Shown here piece by piece: positions 36,641 to 46,196 of a stretch of 64,000 nucleotides of DNA. Under the pieces are notes generated by a model. It saw nothing but the letters and a program-made list of their open reading frames with translations, did no database searches and was not told the DNA's origin. The first letter of the stretch is position 1; each line of letters starts with the position of its first letter. The position numbers and the translations under genes are program-made. Location of the stretch: positions 124,001 through 188,000 of the IMG/VR virus record IMGVR_UViG_3300035390_000014; one strand, written 5' to 3'. Origin of the DNA: a virus.

Positions 36641-38035
36641 ATGTCAGATAGTAACTATGTATTAGCGGGATTTGAAACTTTAGCTACATACTTTAAAAAT
36701 TTTTCAGTTAGAAATTTACAAGGTAATTGGGATGATAATTTCACACCAGAAATTATGTCAAACTTTTTATCCCAGACATGTCATGGTTTCCTGCATTCTT
36801 TTGGTCAAAATTTTACAGGGAAAAAGAAATATGATAAATATGTAGCTACAGAGGCAGCATTATTTAGAGACTGTAGGGCATTTGGTATTTTTAATGATTG
36901 TAATTTTATAGCTGATAGTGGCGGTTTTCAAGCTTCTATTGGTCGTATTGATGAACATGAAACTGATAGACTTGTCGACTTATATCATGAGTTTTTGACC
37001 AATGAACATGATTGTATTGACAAAGCTTTTATTCTCGATTTACCTCCGGGTCCTGGTTGTAAACTATTTAAGAATTTCGATGATGTTTATTATGGAAATG
37101 AGAGAACTTATAATCTTGCAAAAAATCTTCCAGATGAAGCAAGAGAAAAAGTTATTTATATTCACCACTTTAGAACTCCAAAACTATGGGATATATTCAC
37201 TGATCTATTAAATTCGGATGGGATGTTTGATGCATTTCAACATTTCGGTACTGGTGGTATTGTAGCTAATATGTCTTCTGATACTGCTATACCATGTATT
37301 ATATATGTATTGCCATTAATTCCTGTATTGAAAAAAGCTAAAGAAGCTGGTCGAAAAGAACTTGACTTTCATATTTTGGGCGGTGCTAATTTTAGAGATA
37401 TCTTCTTCTATGAAATTTTTCAAAAGATTGTTAAAGAAACACATGATATTGAATTAAGAATTAGTTATGATAGCTCTGGTGTATTTAAAGGATTGATGCG
37501 TGGTCGAACAATGCATATTTTGGATGATCAAAATATTGTAAGAAAAATAGATGTTCGGTCTAATTGTCTTGATAAAGGATATATCACCAATGATAAAATG
37601 AATGTTGAAGATATTATTAAATATAAAATGGATGATATGTCTGATAGATTCAACTTAAAAAAATTAGATCCATTTCAAATATACTGTCCTGATTCAGGTA
37701 CCTTCCCAGATAACTTTAGAATGTATGCTGCTATGTTAGTATTAAGGACATATGCAGATGTTCAATTAATGTTAAGACAAAAAGCACATGATCTATATCC
37801 AGTTTATCAATCAGGTGATTTACAAGAATTTACCCAACAATGTTTGACCGTAACTCAAAATGTTAACCAGGGTAAAATAACTAGAAAACAAAAAGCTAAA
37901 ACTAACTCATTAATTAATTCAATAAAAATGCTTGTTAACTTGGATGAAGATTATTGTAAATATATTGTTAATAAACATTTGGCAAAGGATGAGTTCACTG
38001 ATTTAAATCATACAACAAGATTACTAACGGTGTAA
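36641..38035 (+). CDS. dpdA: DpdA-like tRNA-guanine transglycosylase homologue
   Basis: 464 aa. FIADSGGFQASIG near 89-101 contains the TGT-family catalytic Asp and base-binding loop. FGTGGIV (about 201) and ILGGANFRDIFFYE (about 246) fit the substrate pocket and barrel. Ends with a helical tail. DpdA enzymes swap guanine in DNA for a 7-deazaguanine base; they protect phage DNA from host restriction. With queE nearby this is a coherent partial pathway. queD, queC and folE are not in the window and might be elsewhere or supplied by the host. Confidence 0.8.
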   Translation: MSDSNYVLAGFETLATYFKNFSVRNLQGNWDDNFTPEIMSNFLSQTCHGFLHSFGQNFTGKKKYDKYVATEAALFRDCRAFGIFNDCNFIADSGGFQASIGRIDEHETDRLVDLYHEFLTNEHDCIDKAFILDLPPGPGCKLFKNFDDVYYGNERTYNLAKNLPDEAREKVIYIHHFRTPKLWDIFTDLLNSDGMFDAFQHFGTGGIVANMSSDTAIPCIIYVLPLIPVLKKAKEAGRKELDFHILGGANFRDIFFYEIFQKIVKETHDIELRISYDSSGVFKGLMRGRTMHILDDQNIVRKIDVRSNCLDKGYITNDKMNVEDIIKYKMDDMSDRFNLKKLDPFQIYCPDSGTFPDNFRMYAAMLVLRTYADVQLMLRQKAHDLYPVYQSGDLQEFTQQCLTVTQNVNQGKITRKQKAKTNSLINSIKMLVNLDEDYCKYIVNKHLAKDEFTDLNHTTRLLTV

Positions 38036-38037
38036 TT

Positions 38038-38397
38038 ATGGATAGAACACAGCCATTAGAACCAGGCGATGTTGTATGTGATCAATGTAATGGTACAGGA
38101 GAACCTGGTAATAATAAAATTGATCCTGATGATAAACTTAGTATGGTTCCATGGTATTGTGATAAATGTGGCGGAACTGGGAAACTTGATTGGATAGAAA
38201 ACATAACTGGAAGAAGATCAAGAATGTTTTCAATTAATTGGGAGAAAGAGTTTTCAACAGATTATACTTATAGAAGCGTTGAAGAGCAAAAAATGTTTGA
38301 AAAAGCAGCACAAAAAATTGCTGATGATATTGACCGAGATATTATAAAAAGGATTACAGATGGAGTTGAAACTGGAAGCTGGGGAAATAATTTGTGA
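38038..38397 (+). CDS. DnaJ-like zinc-finger protein, paralogue A
   Basis: 119 aa. CDQCNGTGEP and CDKCGGTGKLDWIENITG form a CxxCxGxG pair as in the DnaJ Cys-rich domain. Residues 60-119 are helical and not DnaJ-like. The next gene shares the ribbon and the GKLDWxENITG signature. ATTATG start just after the dpdA stop. Possibly a head-assembly or chaperone-like factor. Confidence 0.65.
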   Translation: MDRTQPLEPGDVVCDQCNGTGEPGNNKIDPDDKLSMVPWYCDKCGGTGKLDWIENITGRRSRMFSINWEKEFSTDYTYRSVEEQKMFEKAAQKIADDIDRDIIKRITDGVETGSWGNNL

Positions 38398-38704
38398 TAA
38401 ATGCGATGGCAAAACATTTATTCAATATACTGAAAAACGAGGTAATGGTTTCTATCCAATGAAAATGGTTTGTCCTAAATGTAAAGGTCATGGTAAATTA
38501 GATTGGGTAGAAAATATAACTGGAACTAAAAAAGAAGAAAAAGATCCATACCCAAGTCTTGCAAATCATTTCATGACCTGGGGTTGGAGTGAACCAGAAC
38601 CAACTAAAAAAACATACCAAGATATTAAATGGGATATAAATCCAAGGTTTAAAAAGCAATTAGAAAGACGTATGATAAAAGATTTAAACAAATCACGGAG
38701 GTGA
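38360..38704 (+). CDS. DnaJ-like zinc-finger protein, paralogue B
   Basis: 114 aa, overlapping paralogue A by 38 nt. CDKCDGKTF and CPKCKGHGKLDWVENITG repeat the ribbon. The C-terminus (DIKWDINPRFKKQLERRMIKDL) is basic and helical. Tandem duplication is likely. Confidence 0.65.
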   Translation: MELKLEAGEIICDKCDGKTFIQYTEKRGNGFYPMKMVCPKCKGHGKLDWVENITGTKKEEKDPYPSLANHFMTWGWSEPEPTKKTYQDIKWDINPRFKKQLERRMIKDLNKSRR

Positions 38705-38707
38705 TGT

Positions 38708-40279
38708 TTGATAACAGAAACATTTCTAAATTCATGTTATAGTGTTGTTATAAACAAGACTATAAAAATTAAAAAAAATAAAGCATTATATAGAGATATC
38801 CTTTTAGTTTTAAATTTCCATGAATCTAAAGAACAGCTTGAAATTCCTATGGGAGTAAAAACTAAATTTGATTGTTTAAAGAAAATATGTCAAATGAAGT
38901 TGGATGACAAGTCAACTCAAAATTCTATTGATAGTTTGATGTATAGTAAAAAATATCAAGGACTGGGAGATTTTTTAGAATTTAAAAGAACTGAAGTAAT
39001 AAATGATACTAGTGCTGTTGACATAGTTAAACAAATTAGACTTAAAAAGACTTATAATTCTCTATTTGATAATTATGATAATTTAAGTACATTTGTTAAT
39101 CAATTTAGAGATGGTTCATTTGATAGTTTAGATGATTTAGCTTTGGATTATGAAAATATCATTCAACAAATGTATCTAAATATGATGAATGAAAAAAGAG
39201 GAGTTTCAATTGAGTCCTCAGCTTCATTAGATTTAGCAGCAGATGATTATACACATGTATTGGATTTAATTGTTAAAAAATATGAAAGAAAAAATACAAC
39301 TCCAACTGGTTATGCAATTCTTGATAATGAAGTTTTAAATGGAGGTGGTGAACCGTCTCGTATCTACATAATTGCTGGAGCACCTGGATCAGGTAAATCA
39401 ACTTTCTTAAATAATATAATTGTTAATGCGGCAACTCAAAGTGTTGATTTATTTGAAGAGAAGAGAGATCCAGTCGAAGCAAAGGTAGAAGGTATTGAAA
39501 ATGTTTATATTTATATAACCCTTGAAAATACTATTGAGGAATCTCTATTAAGAACATATCAACCATTATTTAAAAAAGATAAAAATGATGTATTAAGAGA
39601 TATATCAAATGGAGTTGATATAAAGAAAAAAATAAATGATAAGTTGAAAGCTTGTAAATCAACTATCATAATGAAGTATTTCCCTGCTATGAGCGTATCA
39701 TCGTTAGATTTAATGGCTGTTGTTGATGATGCCATTGCTGAATATGGTAAAGGCACCATAAAGGGTTTATACGTTGATTATTTGGATTTAATGAAATGTG
39801 ATACTAAATATGATATGTATAGACTTGAGCTTGGTCATATCACATTATCAATGAAAACATTAGCAGTTGAATATAATATACCTGTGTGGCTTCCTACTCA
39901 ATTGGGTAGAGGTGCATATAGAGTTCAAAATGCAGGAGAGTTGAGTTTGGATCAAATTACAGAATCAGTTAAAAAGGTTGAGCATGCTGATTTTGTTTTA
40001 TTGATGACAAGAGATCCAGTTAATGACAATAGAGTATATGGAAAAGTCGGTAAGAATAGAAGTGGTGTAAGTAATGTTAGTTTAGAGTTTGATGTTAATT
40101 TTGCACATTTTAGATTTAATAGTGTTAGAAAAATTAACAATCCAGCAGCTCCAGATGCAATATCAAATCAACAACAAGCAAATAATTTTGTACCTATCCC
40201 AATATCAAATAAACCATTGATTACTAAACCATCAAGTACTATTCCTAAAAGTTTTGGTGGGATGGGTGAAATTTTTTAA
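38708..40279 (+). CDS. DnaB/gp41-like replicative helicase
   Basis: 523 aa, TTG start with GGAGG 7 nt upstream. Residues 1-180 are the helical N-terminal domain. The RecA core has Walker A GAPGSGKST near 225, a YITLENT switch, Walker B-like GLYVDYLDLM near 352, PTQLGRGA (motif H3 with Gln) and LLMTRDPVNDN, GKNRSG at the end. Hexameric 5'-3' helicase for replication forks. Its C-terminal 50 residues are Pro/Asn-rich and probably bind a partner. Confidence 0.88.
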   Translation: MITETFLNSCYSVVINKTIKIKKNKALYRDILLVLNFHESKEQLEIPMGVKTKFDCLKKICQMKLDDKSTQNSIDSLMYSKKYQGLGDFLEFKRTEVINDTSAVDIVKQIRLKKTYNSLFDNYDNLSTFVNQFRDGSFDSLDDLALDYENIIQQMYLNMMNEKRGVSIESSASLDLAADDYTHVLDLIVKKYERKNTTPTGYAILDNEVLNGGGEPSRIYIIAGAPGSGKSTFLNNIIVNAATQSVDLFEEKRDPVEAKVEGIENVYIYITLENTIEESLLRTYQPLFKKDKNDVLRDISNGVDIKKKINDKLKACKSTIIMKYFPAMSVSSLDLMAVVDDAIAEYGKGTIKGLYVDYLDLMKCDTKYDMYRLELGHITLSMKTLAVEYNIPVWLPTQLGRGAYRVQNAGELSLDQITESVKKVEHADFVLLMTRDPVNDNRVYGKVGKNRSGVSNVSLEFDVNFAHFRFNSVRKINNPAAPDAISNQQQANNFVPIPISNKPLITKPSSTIPKSFGGMGEIF

Positions 40280-40312
40280 GAAACAAACTCACTTCAAGAA
40301 GACTTCCCATAT

Positions 40313-40328
40313 AGAACATATAATAAAG
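40313..40328 (+). promoter_or_regulatory. Late-type promoter motif, copy 15
   Basis: AGAACATATAATAAAG, a diverged copy, 53 nt before the ATG at 40381. Confidence 0.45.
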
Positions 40329-40380
40329 TTAATCAGTTAAAAACATTTATTTGTATTATACACTATAAGGAGGAGTTATT

Positions 40381-41313
40381 ATGAATAAGAGAGTTAATTA
40401 TATGGAGCTTTTAAAAGAATCTGTTGCTGATCGTGCTCATGACACCACAAAATCAGTAGATGTAAAAGGCCCATTTTTGGATCCAATTCTTGGTTATGAC
40501 GGTGGCGGAGAGCTTACTACCTTTAAAGATGCTTCATCTATTTTAGAAAGATATTATTTCAATCAAGATGCTGACAAAGGTGTTTCTGTTACTAATGAAG
40601 ATGCCACTATCCCACAAGTTGGTGATAACAAAGGTGCTTTAAAAGATGTTCCAGAAGACGTTGATAAATCTAAAGCAGATGCTAAAAAAGCAACTGAATT
40701 AAAAGAAGATGAATTGATGGAAGACGACCTTCTTGAAGATGATGTTGAAAATGCAGTTATTGAAAGATTAATTGCTGAGATGGAAGAAGATGAAGGTCTT
40801 CTTTTTGAAGATGAAGAAATGTTAGAAGGAGAGAGTGCACCTCAAGACCCAGCTGCTAAATTTCATAAAACATCTGGTTTAGATGGTGATGATGAATCTA
40901 TTGTTGATGGCGACGATCATGATGGTGGAGAAGGTGCTGTTAAAAAAGCTACTTTCCCTGCTGGTTCTGACGGTGTTGGTAAAGGCATCAAAGCCGCTAT
41001 GAAAGAAGATTTAGATATATTTGACGATCTTCTTCAAATGGAAGCAGAAGATGCCGAGGCAGGTATTGTTCCTGGTGGAAAAGAAAAACCAGAAGACGAT
41101 GAAGACGATGTGGTTGATGTTGATAAAGAAATGAAAGACGTCAAAGAATCTGGTTCGCCAATTGGTAACCCAGGTACTGCTGACGAATTTGAAAATCTTG
41201 AAGAAGCATTTGATATCTTTACAGAGGCAATGGAAGATGATGATGACGATGATGACGATGATGATGACGATGAAAAACCAGCTAAACTTGGTGATAAAGA
41301 TATAGTAGTTTAA
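40381..41313 (+). CDS. Highly acidic protein, possible prohead core or scaffold
   Basis: 310 aa, very rich in Asp and Glu, with long disordered stretches and a near-uninterrupted run of 12 Asp near 285-297. A short ordered N-terminus (YMELLKESVADRAHD) and repeated EDLDIFDDLLQMEAE / EEAFDIFTEAME amphipathic motifs are visible. It opens the head gene block. T4 packs acidic internal and core proteins in its prohead, so a core role is plausible; there is no direct family match. AAGGAGGAG precedes the ATG. Confidence 0.6.
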   Translation: MNKRVNYMELLKESVADRAHDTTKSVDVKGPFLDPILGYDGGGELTTFKDASSILERYYFNQDADKGVSVTNEDATIPQVGDNKGALKDVPEDVDKSKADAKKATELKEDELMEDDLLEDDVENAVIERLIAEMEEDEGLLFEDEEMLEGESAPQDPAAKFHKTSGLDGDDESIVDGDDHDGGEGAVKKATFPAGSDGVGKGIKAAMKEDLDIFDDLLQMEAEDAEAGIVPGGKEKPEDDEDDVVDVDKEMKDVKESGSPIGNPGTADEFENLEEAFDIFTEAMEDDDDDDDDDDDDEKPAKLGDKDIVV

Positions 41314-41317
41314 ATAA

Positions 41318-41360
41318 TTTAATACATGTGAGTGTGTATATCATGCTCACATGTATTAAA
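41318..41360 (+). terminator. Long hairpin without T-run
   Basis: TTTAATACATGTGAG pairs perfectly with CTCACATGTATTAAA (15 bp). ATCCGT follows instead of a T-run, so it may attenuate transcription or protect mRNA ends. Confidence 0.5.
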
Positions 41361-41382
41361 ATCCGTAAGAAAAGGAATTATT

Positions 41383-41673
41383 ATGAAAGAGAAAATAATA
41401 AAAGTAAAAACTGTTAATAAAATGCTTCTTATAAAAGGAAAATTATCAAGAACTCCTTTAGAAGCAATTATTAAAAGCGAAACTGAGTTAAAACTCTTAA
41501 AAGCTTCAATGATACATCAATGTATTGATTTTGTGGTAGAAGATTATATTAAACCAGAACCAATTAAAAAATCAATAGAAAAACCAATTGCTACAAAGAA
41601 AAAAATAGAAAAGAAAAAAATAGAAAACCCTACAACTATACTTGAGAAATTATCAATTGAAACTGACGAATAA
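41383..41673 (+). CDS. Hypothetical head-region protein
   Basis: 96 aa from the ATG at 41383 (AAAAGG upstream); the longer ORF start lies in the hairpin. A mixed N-terminal half (VKTVNKMLLIKGKLS) is followed by a Lys/Ile/Pro-rich tail. No family. Confidence 0.55.
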   Translation: MKEKIIKVKTVNKMLLIKGKLSRTPLEAIIKSETELKLLKASMIHQCIDFVVEDYIKPEPIKKSIEKPIATKKKIEKKKIENPTTILEKLSIETDE

Positions 41674-41695
41674 TTTTTAATCACAGGAAAAATAA

Positions 41696-41998
41696 ATGAA
41701 AAAGATTATTAAAATTTTACAAACGAATGTCGAACCACTATTGATTGTGGATGAAGATGATTCAGAATTAAATGAATATATTCAAAATCTTTCTAATCTA
41801 TTATCAGTAGGACATGTAACTATATTAGAAACAAGTTCTTCAAGTCATATTGTTAGACCACAAAAAATTATTTCTATAAGTGTTACTGAAGAAGGAACAA
41901 GAAAAAGAAAATATACTAAAAAGAAAGATATAAAAGAAGAACCAAAAGAAATTTCTATTGAAACTAAAATACATGAGGATATAATAACAGATGGATAA
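41696..41998 (+). CDS. Hypothetical head-region protein
   Basis: 100 aa. N-terminal alpha/beta-like segment, then a basic KRKYTKKKD stretch and acidic end. AGGAAAAATAA precedes the ATG; overlaps the next gene by 8 nt. Confidence 0.55.
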   Translation: MKKIIKILQTNVEPLLIVDEDDSELNEYIQNLSNLLSVGHVTILETSSSSHIVRPQKIISISVTEEGTRKRKYTKKKDIKEEPKEISIETKIHEDIITDG

Positions 41999-42440
41999 TA
42001 TAAATCCTACAGCTATCATTGGTATATTATCGGCAACCTTTATATTATTTATTTTTATAAAAAATATATTTAGACAAAGCCCTGATCAATATAAAAAAAG
42101 ACAATCTTATGTTGACAAACATGAACAATATATGAAAGTTCTTGATTACTATATGGAAAAAGCATTTGATATAATTTATAAAGATAGAATTTTAGTATAT
42201 TCAATTTCTGGAACTAAACCCGATGAAGAAGACATAAAAAAACATTCAATTGATTTTGCAAAATTGACATTGAAATTATTAGGTACTACTCTTGCAGAAG
42301 AGTATATTTATTTATACGGCGATGAAGATACATTTGTGTTTACTATTATAGAATATTTTAACACTAAAGCAGAGCATGACGAAATTAAACAAGCATCCAT
42401 AAATAATATAATGGAAGGTTCAGATGACCAAATTATATGA
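41991..42440 (+). CDS. Membrane-anchored hypothetical protein
   Basis: 149 aa. A single N-terminal helix (AIIGILSATFILFIFIKN) anchors a soluble helical domain. Its position just before the portal gene suits a membrane-linked prohead initiator such as T4 gp40, but there is no sequence proof. Confidence 0.55.
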   Translation: MDNINPTAIIGILSATFILFIFIKNIFRQSPDQYKKRQSYVDKHEQYMKVLDYYMEKAFDIIYKDRILVYSISGTKPDEEDIKKHSIDFAKLTLKLLGTTLAEEYIYLYGDEDTFVFTIIEYFNTKAEHDEIKQASINNIMEGSDDQII

Positions 42441-42657
42441 GCAATTTTTTAATGAAGTAAAAAAACCTTCTATAACCTATGTCGATAAAAATGATAAAAT
42501 CGACAGAGAAGTTGGTAGGTTATCTGTTCAAGTTTCTAGAGATAAAGAGGATGCTTTACATAAGAGAATGAAATTTCATAGAGACAAATATAAATATTAT
42601 AAAAAACAAATCATGGACAAATATAGCTCGAAAGTTAAATCTCAAGCAAGGAAATAA
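42424..42657 (+). CDS. Small basic protein before portal
   Basis: 77 aa, strongly basic (RMKFHRDKYKYYKKQIMDKY), overlapping the preceding gene by 17 nt and ending 2 nt before the portal ATG. Likely helical; may bind DNA or the portal. Confidence 0.55.
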   Translation: MTKLYEQFFNEVKKPSITYVDKNDKIDREVGRLSVQVSRDKEDALHKRMKFHRDKYKYYKKQIMDKYSSKVKSQARK

Positions 42658-42659
42658 AT

Positions 42660-44558
42660 ATGGCTGGATTAAAAGATAATTTTGAATTATTAAAGAGAAC
42701 CATTATTGGTACTAAGACTACTAATATTGATGCCAAACTAGATCAAGCGGTTACAGATATAACTAACTTTAAATCTCAAAGTGGTAGAAATGGTTATATT
42801 GATTTAGTCAGAAATTTAATATCTAAATCTACCGGTTCATTTAATATTGATTCCTCTTCTAAAGGTATGTTTGGTCAAGGATCAACCTCACCCGCTATGT
42901 TTGGTCAACAAAAAAGAATGCAACGATATAAAACTTATGCAGGAACAATTTCAACTATTGATTATTGTTATAGAGCATTGGATGTATTAACAGATAATAT
43001 ATGTTCGCCAGATGATATAACAAAAACAACATTAGAAATTAAACCTAAAAAGTTTTTAGAAGATGAAACCCCAACTGAATCTAAAACGGTTCAAGTAAAA
43101 GGGTTAGTTCATAAATTAAAGATAGAAGAACATTTACCTTTAATAGTAAGAAATACTCTTTTGTTTGGAGATTTCTTTTGTGAAATAGCATCACCAAAAA
43201 CGGCTTTAACTAGTTCATCGTATTTAGCAGAACAACAACATTTATTTGAGTCTGGTGTCATAGAAGAATTTGCTGTTCCAATTAAAGGAAAAGATGATTG
43301 GAAAATAAGAATGAATTATGAAGGCTTTGTAGAACTAGGAACTGAAGTTTTAATTGAAGCTGGTGAAACAGATAAAACTGATGGAAAAAAAGATGCATCA
43401 GATGTTGTTTTATTATTTCATGATCCATCAAGAATTGTAAAACTACAAAGTGAACTATATCCAATTTGTTTTGGGTATTTAGTATTTCCAAAAGCTAATG
43501 TAGTTCCTCATTTATCAATGCAAGATCAAGCGGTCAATGACATATGTAATTCAATATTAAAAAATCTTTCTAAAAAAGTTCCTCAAATTGCTGAATTTAA
43601 TGGTAAAGAATTAAAAGATATTGTTGCTTCAATGGTGGCAAGTGGCCAGGATCAATCTAAAGCAACTAGTATTAGATATGTTTCGCCGGATAGAATCCAA
43701 CATTTCATGAGACCATCAACTAAATATGAGCCTTATGGCGAATCTATATTTGATGCTTGTCAGTTCACAGCTAAATGTTTAGTTGCAATGGAAACAGCAT
43801 TAGCAGTTCAACGTCTTGCTAAATCAACAGAAAAAAGAAAGATTGCTGTTGAAATTGGTTTACCAAGAGATGCAAGAAAAATGATTGAAAAATTAAAAGA
43901 GGAACTTAGAAAGAGGAAAGTAACTCTGGATAATTTTGGAACTGTTGATACTATACCTTCTATGATAACAACATTTGAGGATGTTTATATTCCTCAAAAA
44001 GATGGTAAGCCATTTGTTGATATTAGTACATTCAATGAAGGTAATGTTGATATCAGAAGTAAGGTTGACGAGTTGAAATTTCTAAGAGATAGTGTTGTTG
44101 CCTCATTGGGGGTTCCACCTAGTTTTATTAACATTGAGGAAAATCTATCTAATAAAGCAGCTCTAACAGAAGAAAATATTCTTTTTGCTAGAACAATTGT
44201 TAGTCATCAAAAATATATAACACATCAAATGAATAAACTTATACAAAAAGTTTATGATATAATTAGTCCAGAAGAAGCCTTATCAATACTTGATAATGTT
44301 TTGATAGCTCTACCAAGTCCTAAATCTCTTCAATATGAAAGAGAAGCAAGATATTTAAGTGAGTTGGCAAATCTTATTGAAACTCTTGAAAGAGTTGGTA
44401 TACCAAGAGAATACACTAAAAAGAAATATCTATCTAACATAGATTGGGAAGACTTGAAAAATTATGAGGTTGGTGAAAAAATTGAGAAAGAATTAGGAAC
44501 CGAGAAAGAGGATGATCCAATGGCTGGAGGTATGGCTGGAATGGGTGGTGGTTACTAA
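42660..44558 (+). CDS. Portal vertex protein (gp20-like)
   Basis: 632 aa, larger than T4 gp20 (524 aa). RYKTYAGTISTIDYCYRALDVLTDNICSPDD near 84-114 is the wing region of T4-like portals, and SVVASLGVPPSFINIEENLSNKAALTEENI near 478-508 is the conserved clip/stem region. A Met/Gly-rich tail ends the protein. Twelve copies would form the DNA entry ring and nucleate the prohead. No strong ribosome site; translation is probably coupled to the preceding gene. Confidence 0.85.
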   Translation: MAGLKDNFELLKRTIIGTKTTNIDAKLDQAVTDITNFKSQSGRNGYIDLVRNLISKSTGSFNIDSSSKGMFGQGSTSPAMFGQQKRMQRYKTYAGTISTIDYCYRALDVLTDNICSPDDITKTTLEIKPKKFLEDETPTESKTVQVKGLVHKLKIEEHLPLIVRNTLLFGDFFCEIASPKTALTSSSYLAEQQHLFESGVIEEFAVPIKGKDDWKIRMNYEGFVELGTEVLIEAGETDKTDGKKDASDVVLLFHDPSRIVKLQSELYPICFGYLVFPKANVVPHLSMQDQAVNDICNSILKNLSKKVPQIAEFNGKELKDIVASMVASGQDQSKATSIRYVSPDRIQHFMRPSTKYEPYGESIFDACQFTAKCLVAMETALAVQRLAKSTEKRKIAVEIGLPRDARKMIEKLKEELRKRKVTLDNFGTVDTIPSMITTFEDVYIPQKDGKPFVDISTFNEGNVDIRSKVDELKFLRDSVVASLGVPPSFINIEENLSNKAALTEENILFARTIVSHQKYITHQMNKLIQKVYDIISPEEALSILDNVLIALPSPKSLQYEREARYLSELANLIETLERVGIPREYTKKKYLSNIDWEDLKNYEVGEKIEKELGTEKEDDPMAGGMAGMGGGY

Positions 44559-44609
44559 GAATTTTTTAAGAACAAATAAATAAATAATACCTTATAGGAG
44601 GAAACTATC

Positions 44610-44795
44610 ATGCAACAAAAAGTATGTCCAATATGCGAGGCTCAGGAGATGTTTGCTAAAACAGATATTGCTCCAGCACAAGCTAAAATTGTAGAATGGA
44701 CTTGTGGTTTTTGTGGTCATAAAGAAACCGATACAATTCAAATGACTGAATTAGGTGGATATGTAACTGAGACAGAAAGATTAGATCATATATAA
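44610..44795 (+). CDS. Zinc-ribbon protein 1 of 3
   Basis: 61 aa. CPICEAQ at residues 6-12 and CGFCGHKETDTIQ near 32-44 form a ribbon shared with the next two genes. TAGGAGG precedes the ATG. A tandem family in the head block; perhaps a head decoration or assembly factor. Confidence 0.7.
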   Translation: MQQKVCPICEAQEMFAKTDIAPAQAKIVEWTCGFCGHKETDTIQMTELGGYVTETERLDHI

Positions 44796-44842
44796 ACCAT
44801 AAAAAAATAAAATTATTTAAATTATTTACGGAGGAATATAAC

Positions 44843-45061
44843 ATGGCACTTACACCAAAAATTTGTCCAGTATGCCAAGGCGCTGCAGGAATGCCTTATA
44901 TGAAAGGTGTTGTAACACAGAAATTTGATATGACTACTAAGGTTCCAGAGATTACTGAATGGACTTGTCCATATTGTGGTCATAAAGAAACCGACACAAT
45001 TGAGTTCGCCCAATCAGGCGGAAATTATAACAGCGGTATTGTTCAGGGTCCAGTTGCCTAA
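44843..45061 (+). CDS. Zinc-ribbon protein 2 of 3
   Basis: 72 aa. CPVCQGAAG and CPYCGHKETDTIEF as in protein 1, plus a C-terminal YNSGIVQGPVA also found in protein 3. GGAGG precedes the start. Confidence 0.7.
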   Translation: MALTPKICPVCQGAAGMPYMKGVVTQKFDMTTKVPEITEWTCPYCGHKETDTIEFAQSGGNYNSGIVQGPVA

Positions 45062-45143
45062 TTCTAAGGTTGGGGGTTAAACTTTCCATGATGGAAAATC
45101 ATTTTTAGCTCCCTTCCTAATCATTCAGTTTGGAGGAAAGATT
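45062..45143 (+). other. Spacer with small hairpin
   Basis: TTTCC/GGAAA around ATGAT near 45085-45099, then GGAGG for the next gene. Confidence 0.35.
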
Positions 45144-45428
45144 ATGTCTTTTAAACTTTGTACTTCTTGTAGTAATGAGAATTGCGGCACAGCTACGAAT
45201 TATATGACTGGTACGATAACACAACCATTTGACCCTACTAATGATGATCCTCAGATTACTGATTTTGTTTGTCCGTATTGTGGATATACAGAAACTGAAA
45301 TTCTACCTTCTCCACCTGTTATGTCTAATTTTAATAGTGGGATTGGAAGATTAATAGAACCAGTAACACTTGATGTTAGTTATTGGGGAGTTTATAATAG
45401 CGGAATAGTTCAGGGTCCATTAGCTTAG
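45144..45428 (+). CDS. Zinc-ribbon protein 3 of 3
   Basis: 94 aa. CTSCSNENC and CPYCGYTETEI form the ribbon. A C-terminal extension has two NSG repeats (NFNSGIGRL, YNSGIVQGPLA); the last matches protein 2. Ends TAG. Confidence 0.7.
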   Translation: MSFKLCTSCSNENCGTATNYMTGTITQPFDPTNDDPQITDFVCPYCGYTETEILPSPPVMSNFNSGIGRLIEPVTLDVSYWGVYNSGIVQGPLA

Positions 45429-45436
45429 GTGGTAAT

Positions 45437-46186
45437 ATGAAAAAATATGATATTAATAAAATGTTAGAAGAATGGGGTAGTACTGGTTTATCCGGTGTTG
45501 GTCCATTTCCAGGACAAGATAATGACCCGGAGGATGTTGACAGTCTTTCCGCTGATTCTGGTTCGTCAAATTCTTCTGATTTAACCACTCATTTTCAAGG
45601 TCCATCCGACCCAGAAAATAGACCAGGCCCTGACCAAAAGAAATTGCCTATTAAAGAAGCACCAGGTGATGTAATGTCTACATCAAGTCCAGCTCCACCA
45701 GTAAAAGAAAAACCACCTACTCAACCAAAACCGCCGCCTATGAAAACACCAGATATGCAAGCTCCTCCAGGTGGTATGGGTGCTCCTCCAGGTGGTATGG
45801 GTGGAGAACCTGGTATGGAAGATCCTTCTATGATGGGTATGGGTATGGGAATGCCTGGTCCAGCAGATTCTGGGGAAGTTGGTAGAATATATGAACTTAA
45901 AAAAATATATTCTAGATTAGTATCAATGCAATCATATTTAGCTGGAACAACTGATGTTAATTTAATTAAACTTAGAAACTATGTTTCACAAACAATGGAT
46001 TTATTCAGAACATTGATTTCTAATATTGCTTTATATAAAGATAGATTAGATGAAATAATTATTGTTTTTTATAAAGTTGTTGATAATGTGTATGTTATTT
46101 TATCTAAATATTATAAAGATAAAGACAGTGGTAAAATGGTTCAGGCAGTTGAAGGTAAACTTATTAATAATCCATTTGAAATATAA
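45437..46186 (+). CDS. Pro/Gly/Met-rich protein with helical C-terminus
   Basis: 249 aa. Residues 1-150 are disordered: Ser/Asp, then Pro-rich, with repeated APPGGMG and MGMGMGMPGP. Residues 150-249 are helical and hydrophobic (GRIYELKKIYSRLVSMQ ...). A virion or prohead protein is likely from position. GGTGGTAAT precedes the start. Confidence 0.6.
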   Translation: MKKYDINKMLEEWGSTGLSGVGPFPGQDNDPEDVDSLSADSGSSNSSDLTTHFQGPSDPENRPGPDQKKLPIKEAPGDVMSTSSPAPPVKEKPPTQPKPPPMKTPDMQAPPGGMGAPPGGMGGEPGMEDPSMMGMGMGMPGPADSGEVGRIYELKKIYSRLVSMQSYLAGTTDVNLIKLRNYVSQTMDLFRTLISNIALYKDRLDEIIIVFYKVVDNVYVILSKYYKDKDSGKMVQAVEGKLINNPFEI

Positions 46187-46196
46187 AGGAAATTAT

